From Algimonas porphyrae (GTDB taxonomy: Bacteria > Pseudomonadota > Alphaproteobacteria > Caulobacterales > Maricaulaceae), in contig NZ_CP163424.1 in the NCBI RefSeq assembly GCF_041429795.1, positions 558,001 to 622,000 of the forward strand: 64,000 nucleotides of DNA, read 5' to 3'. A model generated the notes under the pieces. That model saw nothing but the letters and a program-made list of their open reading frames with translations, made no database searches and was not told the DNA's origin. The translations under genes and the position numbers were made by a program. Below are positions 8,646 through 17,122 of this stretch, one piece after another (position 1 is the first letter of the stretch; every line of letters begins with the position of its first letter).

Positions 8646-8685
8646 CGCAGGGGAACGTTTTGTCGCGCCGCCCGTCAGGAGTGAC

Positions 8686-9723
8686 ATGATGGACCCGGCC
8701 CCAATCGACTCCGAAAGCTGGATGGAAGTCCGCGACGGGCAGTTCTACTGCGCGCCCGCCGACGTCTATGTCGACCCGATGGAGCCGAGCCCGCGCGCCG
8801 TCATCACCCATGGCCATGCCGATCATGCGCGCAAGGGGCACGGTACAGTCTGGGCGACGCCGGAAACCATGGCGATCATGGATACGCGCTATTACATTTC
8901 CGACGATACGGTGCGCGTGCCGCTGCGCTATGGTGAGCGGCATGATCTTGGCGGCGGGGTGACGCTCTGGTTTGCCAGCGCCGGCCACATTCTCGGCTCC
9001 GCCCAGGCCGTGTTCGAATATCAGGGCCAGCGCATCGTGGCGGCCGGCGATTTCAAGCGCCATCCCGATCCGACCTGCGCGGCGTTCGAGGTCGTGCCCT
9101 GCGACGTGTTCATCACAGAAGCCACTTTCGCCCTGCCGGTGTTTCAGCATCCGCCACTCGAACAAGAGGTGGAAAAGCTGATGCGGAGTATGCGAACGCT
9201 CCCAGACCGCACCCACATCGTCGGCGTTTACGCGCTCGGCAAATGCCAACGCGTGATGAAAACATTGCGGCTCGCGGGGTATGAGCACCCATTCTATCTG
9301 CACGGCGCGCTGAAACGCCTGACCGAACTCTATGAGAGCTACGGGCAGGATTTCGGGGACTGGCAGCTGGTCAGCGAGATCCCGCGCAAGGATAGGGACC
9401 TGTTCCGGGGAAAGATCGTGCTCTGCCCGCCCGCCCAGATCAATGACCGGTGGTCCCGCCGCTTCGCCGACCCGCTTCCGACGGTCGCCAGCGGCTGGAT
9501 GCAGATCCGAGCGCGGGCCCGCCAGAAGCGCGCCGAGCTGGGTCTGGTGGTCAGCGACCATGCCGACTGGAACGACCTGCTGCGGACGTGCCGCGAAACC
9601 CAAGCGAAGACGGTGTGGATCACGCATGGCCGTGTGGAAGCGCTGGAATATGCGCTGAAGAAGGAAGGCATCAACGCGAAGGGGCTGCACCTGATCGGTA
9701 TGGAAGAGGAGATCGGAGAATGA
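8686..9723 (+). CDS. Ligase-associated DNA exonuclease (metallo-beta-lactamase fold)
   Basis: A 345-residue SNM1/Artemis-like nuclease of the beta-CASP type. The metal site HGHADHARKGH (HxHxDH), the GHILGSAQAVF motif and GDFKRHPDP are present in order; VVSDHADW lies near the end. It is expected to process DNA ends for the adjacent ligase. ATG 8686 or ATG 8689 is the start: AGGAG at 8678-8682 is 4 or 7 nt away, so 8689 is also plausible. The last codons ATGA overlap the ligase start, a sign of tight coupling. Confidence 0.92.
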   Translation: MMDPAPIDSESWMEVRDGQFYCAPADVYVDPMEPSPRAVITHGHADHARKGHGTVWATPETMAIMDTRYYISDDTVRVPLRYGERHDLGGGVTLWFASAGHILGSAQAVFEYQGQRIVAAGDFKRHPDPTCAAFEVVPCDVFITEATFALPVFQHPPLEQEVEKLMRSMRTLPDRTHIVGVYALGKCQRVMKTLRLAGYEHPFYLHGALKRLTELYESYGQDFGDWQLVSEIPRKDRDLFRGKIVLCPPAQINDRWSRRFADPLPTVASGWMQIRARARQKRAELGLVVSDHADWNDLLRTCRETQAKTVWITHGRVEALEYALKKEGINAKGLHLIGMEEEIGE

Positions 9724-11324
9724 GCTTTCCCGCCTTCGCCGACCTGCTCGACGACCTCTATTTCACTAACTCCAATCTCGCCAAGGAAGCGATCCTCGCG
9801 GAGTTCCTGCGAACGACGCCCGACCCGGACCGGGGGTGGGCGCTGGCGGCGATTGGCGGGACACTCAGTTTCGACCTGTTCAAGCGCAATCTCGTCAAGA
9901 CGCTGATGGAGGAGCGGATGGACCCGTACCTCTTCCAGCTCTCGCGCCACTATGTCGGCGAGATGAGCGAGACCGTCGCGCTGGCCTGGCCGCAGAGCCC
10001 GGATCCCGTCCGCCTCAACCGTCTGCCGGACCTCCATGAGGTGATCGAGGAGTTCAAGGTCCGCAACAAGGCGGGCATCCGGGACTATCTGATCACCCTG
10101 CTCGACAATATGGCGCCGCACCAGCGTTGGGCGTTGCTCAAGCTCGGCACGCGGGGACTGCGCATCGGCATGAGCGCACGGACGGTGAAGAAGGCGCTGG
10201 CCAATATGAAAGGCGTCGATGTCGGCGTAATCGAGGAGCTGTGGCACGGCATTTCGCCGCCCTATGCGGACCTGTTCGCATGGATCGACGGGACGGCGGC
10301 GATGCCAGACATCAGTCAGGTGCTGACCTACTCGCCCGTCATGCTGAGCCATCCGATCGACGAAGAGGCTGATCTGGATCGCCTGTCGCCGGACACCCAT
10401 ACGGCGGAATGGAAATGGGACGGTATCCGCGTGCAGGTGGCGGGCATGAACGGCGCGGCACGCATCTATTCGCGCACGGGCGACGATATCTCGCACAGCT
10501 TTCCGGATCTCGCGGCCACCGTGAATTGGGACGCGGTGATCGATGGGGAGTTGCTGGTCCGACCCAATAGCGCGATCGGGTCGTTCAATGATCTGCAACA
10601 GCGATTGGGCAAGAAGAAACCTTCGGCTGCGCTCATGAAGCGTCTGCCCGCCCATTTGATCGCCTATGACATCATCAGCCAGGACGGGGTGAGCTTCCGC
10701 GAGCAGACGTTGGACGAACGGCGTGACACGTTGAGCGCATTCATCGCCGAACGGAACCCGGATCGCTATTCGCTGTCCGAATTGCTGGACTGGAAATCGG
10801 TTGCGGATCTGAAGGCTCTGCGCGAAGACGCCGCCGCCTCAGAGGGCCTTAAAGAGGGGCTGATGATCAAGCGTCGCGATTCTTCTTATGTCGCGGGCCG
10901 GCCCAAACACGCCTGGTACAAGTGGAAGCGCGACCCTTTCCTGCTCGATGCCGTTCTGATGTATGCGCAGCGCGGGACGGGCAAGCGCTCATCCTTTTAT
11001 TCCGACTATACATTCGGGCTCTGGAAGACGGTCGACGGCGAAGAGACGCTTCTGCCCATTGGCAAGGCCTATTTCGGTTTCACGGATGAAGAGCTCAAGC
11101 AGCTCGACAGCTGGATCAGACGTCACAAGGTCGCGCGTTTCGGGCCAGTGCAGGAAGTGGAAAAAGAGCTCGTCTTCGAAGTCGCGTTTGATTCCGCTCA
11201 CCGCAGCGCACGTCACAAATCCGGCTACGCGCTCCGCTTCCCGCGCATCAGCCGCATCCGATGGGACAAACCCGCCCATGAGGCCGACCGGCTCGAAATC
11301 ATGGAAACGATCATCGGCAAATAG
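9720..11324 (+). CDS. Cisplatin-damage-response ATP-dependent DNA ligase
   Basis: A 534-residue ligase. The adenylation motif is EWKWDGIRVQ, with the Lys of KWDG as the AMP acceptor. IDGELLV, EGLMIKRRDSSYVAGR and WYKWKRD are motifs III, IV and V. An N-terminal helical DNA-binding domain (about residues 1-190) and a C-terminal OB domain (GKAYFGFTDEEL to FDSAHRSARHKSGYALRFPR) complete the enzyme. It starts at the ATG that overlaps the exonuclease stop. It seals nicks or joins ends in the four-protein repair module. Confidence 0.94.
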   Translation: MSFPAFADLLDDLYFTNSNLAKEAILAEFLRTTPDPDRGWALAAIGGTLSFDLFKRNLVKTLMEERMDPYLFQLSRHYVGEMSETVALAWPQSPDPVRLNRLPDLHEVIEEFKVRNKAGIRDYLITLLDNMAPHQRWALLKLGTRGLRIGMSARTVKKALANMKGVDVGVIEELWHGISPPYADLFAWIDGTAAMPDISQVLTYSPVMLSHPIDEEADLDRLSPDTHTAEWKWDGIRVQVAGMNGAARIYSRTGDDISHSFPDLAATVNWDAVIDGELLVRPNSAIGSFNDLQQRLGKKKPSAALMKRLPAHLIAYDIISQDGVSFREQTLDERRDTLSAFIAERNPDRYSLSELLDWKSVADLKALREDAAASEGLKEGLMIKRRDSSYVAGRPKHAWYKWKRDPFLLDAVLMYAQRGTGKRSSFYSDYTFGLWKTVDGEETLLPIGKAYFGFTDEELKQLDSWIRRHKVARFGPVQEVEKELVFEVAFDSAHRSARHKSGYALRFPRISRIRWDKPAHEADRLEIMETIIGK

Positions 11325-11386
11325 TTTCGCTTGATCGAACACGGATCGATGACGCACAGGTCCTGGTCAACCGGAAAGGACAATAT

Positions 11387-12043
11387 ATGCCTGACAGACG
11401 CGATATTGCCGTGATCGGACTAGGGACGTTCGGCACGGCCCTGGCCCGCGAAATGTCTCGAATGGGCGACCGGGTTACGGGGATCGACCGGGACGCGCAA
11501 TGCGTGGGCGCGATGGACGGCGAAATCGATGCCGTCATGCAGGCCGACGCCACGGACGCCAAAGTGCTCAATCACGCCGGGATCGGCAATTTCGACAGCG
11601 TCATCGTCGCCATCGGGGACGATATGCAGAGCAGCCTTCTAACCACGCTGGCGGTCATGCAGGCGGGATGTACCGATGTCTATGTCAAGGCCCAGACGCC
11701 CGAACATGCCCGTATCCTGAAGGCCATGGGCGTCAACAACCTGCTGGAGCCCGAAGCGAGCTTCGCCTTGCATCTATCGCAGCTGCTGCATAATCCGCAC
11801 ATTGTAGATTTTCTCAATCTCGGAAACGGCAATTATATTGCCACCATCAATGCCCCGTCCGGCACGGCCTGCAGCACGGTCGCCGATCTGCCGCTGGCGA
11901 AATATAATCTGGCCTGTATCGGCGTCGATATTGGCGAGCGGATCCTGACTGGCGAGCTGGCGACACACGCGCTGACAATTTCCGACCGATTGATCCTGGC
12001 GGGAAAACGGGCCGATTTGCGCCGTTTCGCCCTGCATGGCTAA
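11387..12043 (+). CDS. ktrA: Potassium uptake regulatory subunit KtrA/TrkA family
   Basis: A 218-residue cytoplasmic gating ring protein. The N-terminal RCK domain binds a dinucleotide (IAVIGLGTFGTALAREM, with the acidic residue in GIDRD after the second strand). The C-terminal TrkA-C domain covers about residues 135-215. AAAGGAC lies 7 nt before the ATG. The stop is 3 nt from the GTG of the channel subunit gene, so the two form an operon. Confidence 0.92.
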   Translation: MPDRRDIAVIGLGTFGTALAREMSRMGDRVTGIDRDAQCVGAMDGEIDAVMQADATDAKVLNHAGIGNFDSVIVAIGDDMQSSLLTTLAVMQAGCTDVYVKAQTPEHARILKAMGVNNLLEPEASFALHLSQLLHNPHIVDFLNLGNGNYIATINAPSGTACSTVADLPLAKYNLACIGVDIGERILTGELATHALTISDRLILAGKRADLRRFALHG

Positions 12044-12046
12044 GCT

Positions 12047-13357
12047 GTGAACAAACTGTCCATTCCGGCCTGGCTCGTGCTCGTCTACGGGGCCTGGATC
12101 GCGCTCGGAACGGCGTTGCTGAAGCTCCCCATCGCCGCCCATCAGCCGGTCAGCTGGATCGATGCGTTTTTCACCGCCGTCTCCGCCGTTACCGTGACCG
12201 GTCTAATCGTGGTCGATACCAGCAGTGCCTGGACCCTGTTCGGTCAGGGCGTGATCATGGCGCTGATCCAGTTTGGCGGCCTGGGCCTGATCACCTTTGC
12301 CGTCTTCGTGCTCGCGGCTATCGGAGCGCGGATCGACGTCTCGAAGCAGCGCTATCTGGCCGAGGAGCTGAATGTCGATACGATGGGCGGGCTGATCCCA
12401 TTCGTGAAGCGCATTCTCGGCATTTTCATCGTCTGCGAACTGCTCGGCATGGCGCTGATCGCGACGCAGTTCGTGCCGGAATATGGCTGGGGCATGGGCC
12501 TCTGGCATAGCCTGTTCCATTCCATCAGCGCCTTCAACAATGCGGGCTTTTCGACCTTTTCCGACAGTCTGATGGGGTGGGTCGGCAATCCTGTCATCAT
12601 CTGGACGATCAGTCTGCAATTCATCCTGTCCGGTCTGGGGTTTCTGGTGCTCTCCGAACTGTTCCGGATCCGGCGCTGGCGGCGACTGTCCTTGCATACG
12701 CGCCTGATGCTGATCGGGACTCCGCTGCTCATTATTGTCGGTGTCGGCGGTTATGCGGCCCTGGAATGGACCAATCCGGCGACCCTCGGGAGCCTCGACG
12801 GTACGTTTGCCCGGTTGCAGGCCAGCTGGTTCGAAGGGGTCACGCCGCGCACGGCGGGGTTCAACGCCATGGATACGGCGGGCGTGACGGACGCAACGGC
12901 CCTGCTGACCATGGTGCTGATGTTCATCGGGGGCGGCGCGACGTCGACGGCGGGCGGGATCAAGGTCACGACGGCTTTCGTGCTGTTGCTTGCCACGATC
13001 GCCTTTTTCCGCCGATCCGGCGTCATCCATGTGCAGCGCAATGAAATCGGCCCCAGCGCCGGGCTCAAGGTCATGGCGTTGCTGTTCGTCGGATTGATGC
13101 TGATCTTCACCGCCCTGTTCGTGCTGATCCTCACGCAGGAGCTCGACTTTCTTGATGCTGCGTTCGAAGTCTTCTCGGCCTTCGGGACGGTCGGTCTGTC
13201 GCGCGGCGCGACGGGCGCGCTTGATACGCTTGGCAAATTGACCATCTGCGTCGTCATGTTCCTCGGACGGCTGGGCCCTCTGACACTTGGATTCATGCTG
13301 GCGACCAAGACACCGCCGCGCCTGCATTATCCGGAAGGTAAGGTCTATCTTGGATAA
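12047..13357 (+). CDS. ktrB: Potassium transporter KtrB/TrkH family
   Basis: A 436-residue membrane channel subunit with four pore-loop repeats, including FFTAVSAVTVTGLIVVD, HSISAFNNAGFSTF, FEGVTPRTAGFNAMD and FEVFSAFGTVGLSRG. It conducts K+ with the KtrA ring bound to its cytoplasmic face. GTG at 12047 is the start; no ATG lies nearby in frame, and it follows ktrA by 3 bp. The length is normal for KtrB. Confidence 0.93.
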   Translation: MNKLSIPAWLVLVYGAWIALGTALLKLPIAAHQPVSWIDAFFTAVSAVTVTGLIVVDTSSAWTLFGQGVIMALIQFGGLGLITFAVFVLAAIGARIDVSKQRYLAEELNVDTMGGLIPFVKRILGIFIVCELLGMALIATQFVPEYGWGMGLWHSLFHSISAFNNAGFSTFSDSLMGWVGNPVIIWTISLQFILSGLGFLVLSELFRIRRWRRLSLHTRLMLIGTPLLIIVGVGGYAALEWTNPATLGSLDGTFARLQASWFEGVTPRTAGFNAMDTAGVTDATALLTMVLMFIGGGATSTAGGIKVTTAFVLLLATIAFFRRSGVIHVQRNEIGPSAGLKVMALLFVGLMLIFTALFVLILTQELDFLDAAFEVFSAFGTVGLSRGATGALDTLGKLTICVVMFLGRLGPLTLGFMLATKTPPRLHYPEGKVYLG

Positions 13358-13393
13358 AAGTCGTTTAAAGTCTGTGATTTAGCGAAGAGTCTC

Positions 13394-13419
13394 GGAACAT
13401 TTCGCCCCTCGCCCCCGTT
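13394..13419 (+). promoter_or_regulatory. EcfG-type general stress promoter
   Basis: GGAAC (13394-13398), 17 bases, CGTT (13416-13419). This is an exact match to the alphaproteobacterial EcfG/SigT consensus GGAAC-N16-17-CGTT. Transcription would begin near 13427, giving a leader of about 58 nt before the DUF892 gene. Confidence 0.75.
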
Positions 13420-13484
13420 GCTTTGGTGAACCCGACGCTCTGCCCGCCTGGCAGGGCCGCCCGCAAACCAAGGAGAAACGACAC

Positions 13485-13985
13485 ATGGCTATCGAAAATC
13501 TGAAACAACTTTACATCGCTGAACTGAAGGACCTGTATGACGCTAACGAACAGGCGAATGCGACCGTCGAGAAGCTGATCGACGCCGCCAGCTGTTCGGA
13601 CCTGCAGGATGCGCTGAAGCGCTCCATCGAGGGCACGAAGGAAGGCAATGCGGCGATCAAGTCGATCCTCGACAGCCACGGCGAAGGTGTTGGAAACGCG
13701 ACCTGCAAGGGCATGAAAGGCCTGACCAAGGAAGCCGAAGAACATGTGCTGGATGAAGAATTCGGCGATGACAGTGTTCGCGATGCCATGCTGATCAGCC
13801 AGTATCAGCGCATGGCCCACTATGCGATCACCGGTTACGGCACGGTCGAAGCCTTTGCAAAGCGCCTCGGCGATTTCGAAAACGCCGCGACGCTGGAAGA
13901 GTGTAAGGAAAAGACGATGGAAGGCGATCTGCGCTTTACCAAACTGGCCCACGCATCCATCAACGAAAAAGCGATGGCCGCCTAA
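13485..13985 (+). CDS. Ferritin-like DUF892 (YciE/YciF) protein
   Basis: A 166-residue, mostly helical protein of the YciE/YciF family. Conserved pieces are LYIAELKDLYDANEQ at the start, the internal EHVLDEEFGDDSVRDAMLI, and QRMAHYAITGYGT with acidic and His residues typical of a ferritin-like four-helix bundle. AAGGAG lies 9 nt before the ATG. Relatives are general stress proteins of unsettled function, which fits the EcfG promoter upstream and the strong terminator behind. Confidence 0.9.
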   Translation: MAIENLKQLYIAELKDLYDANEQANATVEKLIDAASCSDLQDALKRSIEGTKEGNAAIKSILDSHGEGVGNATCKGMKGLTKEAEEHVLDEEFGDDSVRDAMLISQYQRMAHYAITGYGTVEAFAKRLGDFENAATLEECKEKTMEGDLRFTKLAHASINEKAMAA

Positions 13986-14004
13986 CGGCCTGAGCCCATT
14001 TACC

Positions 14005-14042
14005 AAAAAAGCCGTCCGCAGAATCTGCGGGCGGCTTTTTTT
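14005..14042 (+). terminator. Rho-independent terminator after the DUF892 gene
   Basis: AGCCGTCCGCAG and CTGCGGGCGGCT form a long stem with a short AAT-type loop, flanked by A6 and a run of seven or more T. Strong and likely active in both directions. Confidence 0.9.
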
Positions 14043-14060
14043 GTGTCTGACGAAAATTAG

Positions 14061-14082
14061 AGGCGGGCTACTCAGCCCGCCT
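14061..14082 (-). terminator. Hairpin terminator after the DUF2959 gene
   Basis: AGGCGGGCT (14061-14069) and AGCCCGCCT (14074-14082) pair perfectly around ACTC. On the minus strand it is followed by TCTAATTTT, 30 bp past the DUF2959 stop. Confidence 0.7.
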
Positions 14083-14111
14083 ATTCCGCTAATCCTAATT
14101 CGGGTGGCGGG

Positions 14112-14786
14112 TTACGATCCCCGCATTGACTGAATGAAGTCGTCAGCCGCTGAAATGGATTGTTCCATCTCGGCGATCAGGCGCGCCACATCATCTTCCA
14201 GATCGGCCTGTTCGCCTTCCAGTGAGGCGATCGAGCGCGCATTCAGATTATGTTTCAGGAAAAGCACGCGGTCACGGAAGACGGATAGAACCGGGTTCAT
14301 CGATTCGGTGGCGCGGTCCATCTTGTCGGCAAGAACGTCATAGGTCTGCCGGGTCTGCCGCAGCTGGCGTTCGGAGGATCGGCGCAGCCCGGCGTCGGAA
14401 TAATCATCCAGTTCCGCTTCCCATTCCCGGAACAGATCGCGCGAGACGCGTTTCACGGACTCAACGCGGTTGCGCACTTCGGACGCCTGAGCGTCGGCCC
14501 GGTCATAGGCGCGACTGAGATCGTCATAGCGGTCTTCCAGCTCGCCGCCATCGACGGCGACGACCGCGCGGAAAGCGCTCAGCGCATCTTCGAACTCTTC
14601 CTTCGCCTCATCCTGCGACTTGGCGACATCGCCGACACGGTCGACCAGTATGTCACGCTTCTCGATGCCAAACTGTTCCTGGATCGTGTAGGCTGCTGTC
14701 GCGCAGCCCGTCACGGTGGCCGGCACCAGCATGGCGGCGCACATGATCAAGGCCAGTCGATGTGATGTGTGTCGTGATCGGCTCAT
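14112..14786 (-). CDS. DUF2959 lipoprotein
   Basis: A 224-residue lipoprotein: a signal segment, lipobox TVTGC (Cys about residue 28), then a long charged helical region typical of DUF2959 (GIEKRDILVDRVGDVAKSQD, then repeated Arg/Glu heptads), probably an extended coiled coil in the periplasm. ATG 14786 was chosen because AGGGAG lies 6 nt upstream. Function of the family is unknown. A weak EcfG-like element (GGAAC-N16-TGTT, 14839-14863 on the minus strand) lies upstream, but its -10 is off consensus. Confidence 0.85.
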   Translation of the reverse strand: MSRSRHTSHRLALIMCAAMLVPATVTGCATAAYTIQEQFGIEKRDILVDRVGDVAKSQDEAKEEFEDALSAFRAVVAVDGGELEDRYDDLSRAYDRADAQASEVRNRVESVKRVSRDLFREWEAELDDYSDAGLRRSSERQLRQTRQTYDVLADKMDRATESMNPVLSVFRDRVLFLKHNLNARSIASLEGEQADLEDDVARLIAEMEQSISAADDFIQSMRGS

Positions 14787-14966
14787 TATGGGCTCCCTGA
14801 AAGCGTGGTGACCCGGAACGGGCCGTGCTGCTGTGACTAACACAGGGTTGCCGCTTTCGTTCCCGGCTGATGGCGGTCCTGTATCGAGCCTGCCCTGATT
14901 GGGGCTGAACCGGGAAAGCCTGCCGACTGTGGCACGGCCCTTCCGCTATCTGCGTCTGCATGGCAG

Positions 14967-15884
14967 ATGAGCGGCATGAGCGCTCCTCTCGATACGACCC
15001 CTCGCGATCATCCGGATCAGCGGACCGGTCTGCCCCCGCTTGCGACGGGCGGCGATGTGCCGGGGCAGGTCTTGCGGCTCGATGATACGGAAAACATGCT
15101 GAAGTCCAGTTTCCGGACGATGGCCCTGTTCGAATTCTTTGCCGACGCGAAACGTCCGGCCTCGATCGGCGAGATCGCTGACAATCTCAACATGCCGCAA
15201 AGCTCGGCCTCGGCCCTGACCAAATCCCTGCTCGATAGCGGCTATCTGGAGCGCGACGTCGAAAGCCGGGCCTTCTATCCGACATTGCGCCTCAGCTTTC
15301 TAGGCGACTGGCTGGTCCGGATGGCGGCCCTGCCGGATGACTTCACGGATAATTTGGCCCGACTGTCCGAAACCATCGGCGAGACCGTCTTTCTGGCGAT
15401 GCGCAACGGGATCTATTCGCAATATATCTACACGCATCACCATGACGGTCCGGTGCGGGAACATGTCGAAACCGGATCGGTGCGCCCACTCGTCTGTTCG
15501 GCGACCGGCTATGCCATGCTGAGCGGCGATGCGGATGCGGATATCGGCAAGCTGATCCGGCGCACCGTACATGAGGTCGAAAACAGTTTCTGGAAGGAAA
15601 CGGCTGGCGCCGCGCTGGAGGGGGTTCAGGACACACGGGCACAGGGCTATGCCATTGCCGTCGGCCCGTCCCATGAAAGTACGGGGGGGATTGCCGTGGC
15701 TCTGCCGTCGCGGACCGTCCGGCGCCATCTCTGCGTCGGGGTCGGCGGTCCTGCGGATGTGATCCGCGAACGCGGCGCGGAGATCGCGCCCGTGCTGCGC
15801 GGCTTCGTCGCGGGTCTGCCACGCTCGATCGAAGACGCCATACTGGGCCGTGGGGCGCTCGCGCGTCTGCCGGGGCCGGAATGA
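14967..15884 (+). CDS. IclR-family transcriptional regulator
   Basis: About 305 residues. A winged helix occupies roughly residues 40-105 (SIGEIADNLNMPQSSASALTK is the helix-turn-helix, GYLERDVESRAFYPTLRL the wing), followed by an IclR effector domain with GETVFLAMRNG and RPLVCSATGYAML. It binds DNA as a dimer or tetramer and responds to a small metabolite not predictable here. The N-terminal extension is longer than usual. ATG 14967 and ATG 14976 are both possible. No obvious target operon adjoins it. Confidence 0.88.
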   Translation: MSGMSAPLDTTPRDHPDQRTGLPPLATGGDVPGQVLRLDDTENMLKSSFRTMALFEFFADAKRPASIGEIADNLNMPQSSASALTKSLLDSGYLERDVESRAFYPTLRLSFLGDWLVRMAALPDDFTDNLARLSETIGETVFLAMRNGIYSQYIYTHHHDGPVREHVETGSVRPLVCSATGYAMLSGDADADIGKLIRRTVHEVENSFWKETAGAALEGVQDTRAQGYAIAVGPSHESTGGIAVALPSRTVRRHLCVGVGGPADVIRERGAEIAPVLRGFVAGLPRSIEDAILGRGALARLPGPE

Positions 15885-16015
15885 GGGCTCTGGATGAGAC
15901 TTAGAGGGCGCTCTGCCTGGCGGCAGTCAGGTAAGTATCGCGACAACCCCTCGCTGCGCTCGGAGCAGATATTGGGGTTGGTAAAGTGACGGCCCCACAA
16001 AGCCCGTGGCGGCTT
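15885..16015. other. Gap between the IclR gene and the 6S RNA
   Basis: No gene is seen. The only structure is a CAACCCC/GGGGTTG inverted repeat (about 15943-15980), which may end transcription of the IclR gene, although no T-run follows it. Confidence 0.4.
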
Positions 16016-16044
16016 AAAAATCCTCGTGAACCTCAATTTGAGGT
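16016..16044 (-). terminator. Putative terminator of the 6S RNA transcript
   Basis: The perfect palindrome ACCTCAATTTGAGGT (16030-16044) is followed on the minus strand by GAGGATTTTTAAG, giving a T5 run. Confidence 0.5.
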
Positions 16045-16165
16045 GGGTGCCGGAATTAAACGGACCACGGTCCGAACAGAGCCAGCTCCCGAAGGATACA
16101 GTAAGGTCCGGTGGATTAGTGCTGCTCACGCAACCCGCAGAAACCGTCCGGCACTATGTGGGGCG
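16035..16165 (-). ncRNA. ssrS: 6S RNA (RNA polymerase-binding regulatory RNA)
   Basis: Downstream of zapA on the same strand, the standard place for ssrS in proteobacteria. A perfect closing stem GTGCCGGA/TCCGGCAC (16147-16154 with 16047-16054) encloses about 92 nt. Inside are an apical hairpin capped by TTCG (ATCC-TTCG-GGAG) and a small GGAC-CGTG-GTCC hairpin on the 3' side, in keeping with the 6S open-promoter mimic. 6S RNA sequesters housekeeping RNA polymerase in stationary phase. Ends are approximate. A covariance search would settle it. Confidence 0.72.
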
Positions 16166-16220
16166 GGGCGCGTCCGCGCGCAAGCCTCAATGTCGGGTGC
16201 GGTTAACGGACGGGCTGCGT

Positions 16221-16586
16221 TCAGTCGCTGTCCGAGAGGCGTTCGGCCAGCCGCTCGATGCGCTGCGCGGCGGACATCAGGCTTTCAGCCGCTTTGACTT
16301 CCGCCGACGCCTTGGCTTTCAACGCATCGTCGGCTTCGGCCCGGAGTGATCCCAGCCGCGCATTCACCTGCGCATCCACATTGCCCTTGGGGTCGTCCAT
16401 TTCGTCCAGCAGGGTGATCCCCGCCATGACCAGCAGGCGCAGATCGCCGATCTGTCCGAACTGATTGGCCATTTCGGCCACTCTGGCATCCAGTCGCTGT
16501 CCCAGCCGCATCAGCCGTTCTTCTTCGCCGGTTTCGCAGCCCAACCCGTAGGAGCGACCATTTATATTCAAGCTGACCTTACCCAT
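16221..16586 (-). CDS. zapA: Cell division protein ZapA
   Basis: A 121-residue FtsZ-ring-associated protein. It starts MGKVSLNINGRSYGLGCETGE and continues RLMRLGQRLDARVAEMANQFG, the ZapA globular part, then a coiled-coil tail (about residues 70-118). It stabilises FtsZ filament bundles at mid-cell. ATG 16586 gives the family start; a longer in-frame version would read into the upstream gene. It overlaps the stop of the DUF4164-like gene by 8 bp. Confidence 0.92.
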   Translation of the reverse strand: MGKVSLNINGRSYGLGCETGEEERLMRLGQRLDARVAEMANQFGQIGDLRLLVMAGITLLDEMDDPKGNVDAQVNARLGSLRAEADDALKAKASAEVKAAESLMSAAQRIERLAERLSDSD

Positions 16587-16908
16587 GGCCGTCTCCCTGC
16601 GGCTCCGCGCCGCCTTGCAGAACGTTCCGCAATGTACTGATCGTGGCGTCGAGCTCAGCGCGGGTCTGTCGCGACAGGGTCTCGAATTCCGCTTCGCGCA
16701 CACGCCGGGCTTCCAGCGCATCATCCAGTTCCGCCGCCAGCCGCGCCCGGTCTTCGGACAGGGCCCCGGCTTCCGTCACCTGTGTTTCCAGTTGGGACAG
16801 TCTGGCCAGCATCGGATCAAGCGCGCGTTCCAGCGCGCCGAGCGCATCCGACAGGGCGCGCGCCGCATCGGTAAGACCTGTCTGTTCCATGTCAGCGCTG
16901 TCAATCAT
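16579..16908 (-). CDS. DUF4164-like coiled-coil protein upstream of zapA
   Basis: 109 residues, almost wholly predicted helix with heptads (LSDALGALERALDPMLARLSQLETQV, broken here only for citation). Alphaproteobacteria often carry a small DUF4164 coiled-coil gene directly before zapA, and the 8-bp overlap supports one transcript. The role is unknown, perhaps linked to the Z ring. The start may be ATG 16908 or the internal ATG 16890. Confidence 0.75.
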   Translation of the reverse strand: MIDSADMEQTGLTDAARALSDALGALERALDPMLARLSQLETQVTEAGALSEDRARLAAELDDALEARRVREAEFETLSRQTRAELDATISTLRNVLQGGAEPQGDGHG

Positions 16909-17122
16909 CGCAATCGGGGTAAAGTCCTCTTCTTGCTGACTGAATGACGCAAGAAATGCCGTTCAACAAGGGTATTTTTGGCTCTGGCGCATTGCCCCGA
17001 CGGGTCGTTCCGCGTAACGGCGGTCCAACCTCAAGACGCTGGCGACCCGCGCCGGCCCAAATGGCTCATGCCCGCCCGGATCCGTTCCGGTGGGCCAGAT
17101 TTCAGGATCGACCCAACCGCCC

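Noticed and set aside
8584-9690. Long minus-strand open frame leading into DUF3140
   Set aside because: It is antisense to the exonuclease gene, with no family similarity; only the last 116 codons (8233-8583) are a gene.
12203-13327. Long minus-strand frame over ktrB
   Set aside because: Composition rich in His, Gln, Arg and Asp, typical of an antisense shadow of a membrane protein.
14839-14863. EcfG-like element before the DUF2959 gene
   Set aside because: The -10 is TGTT, not CGTT, and the site has no other support.
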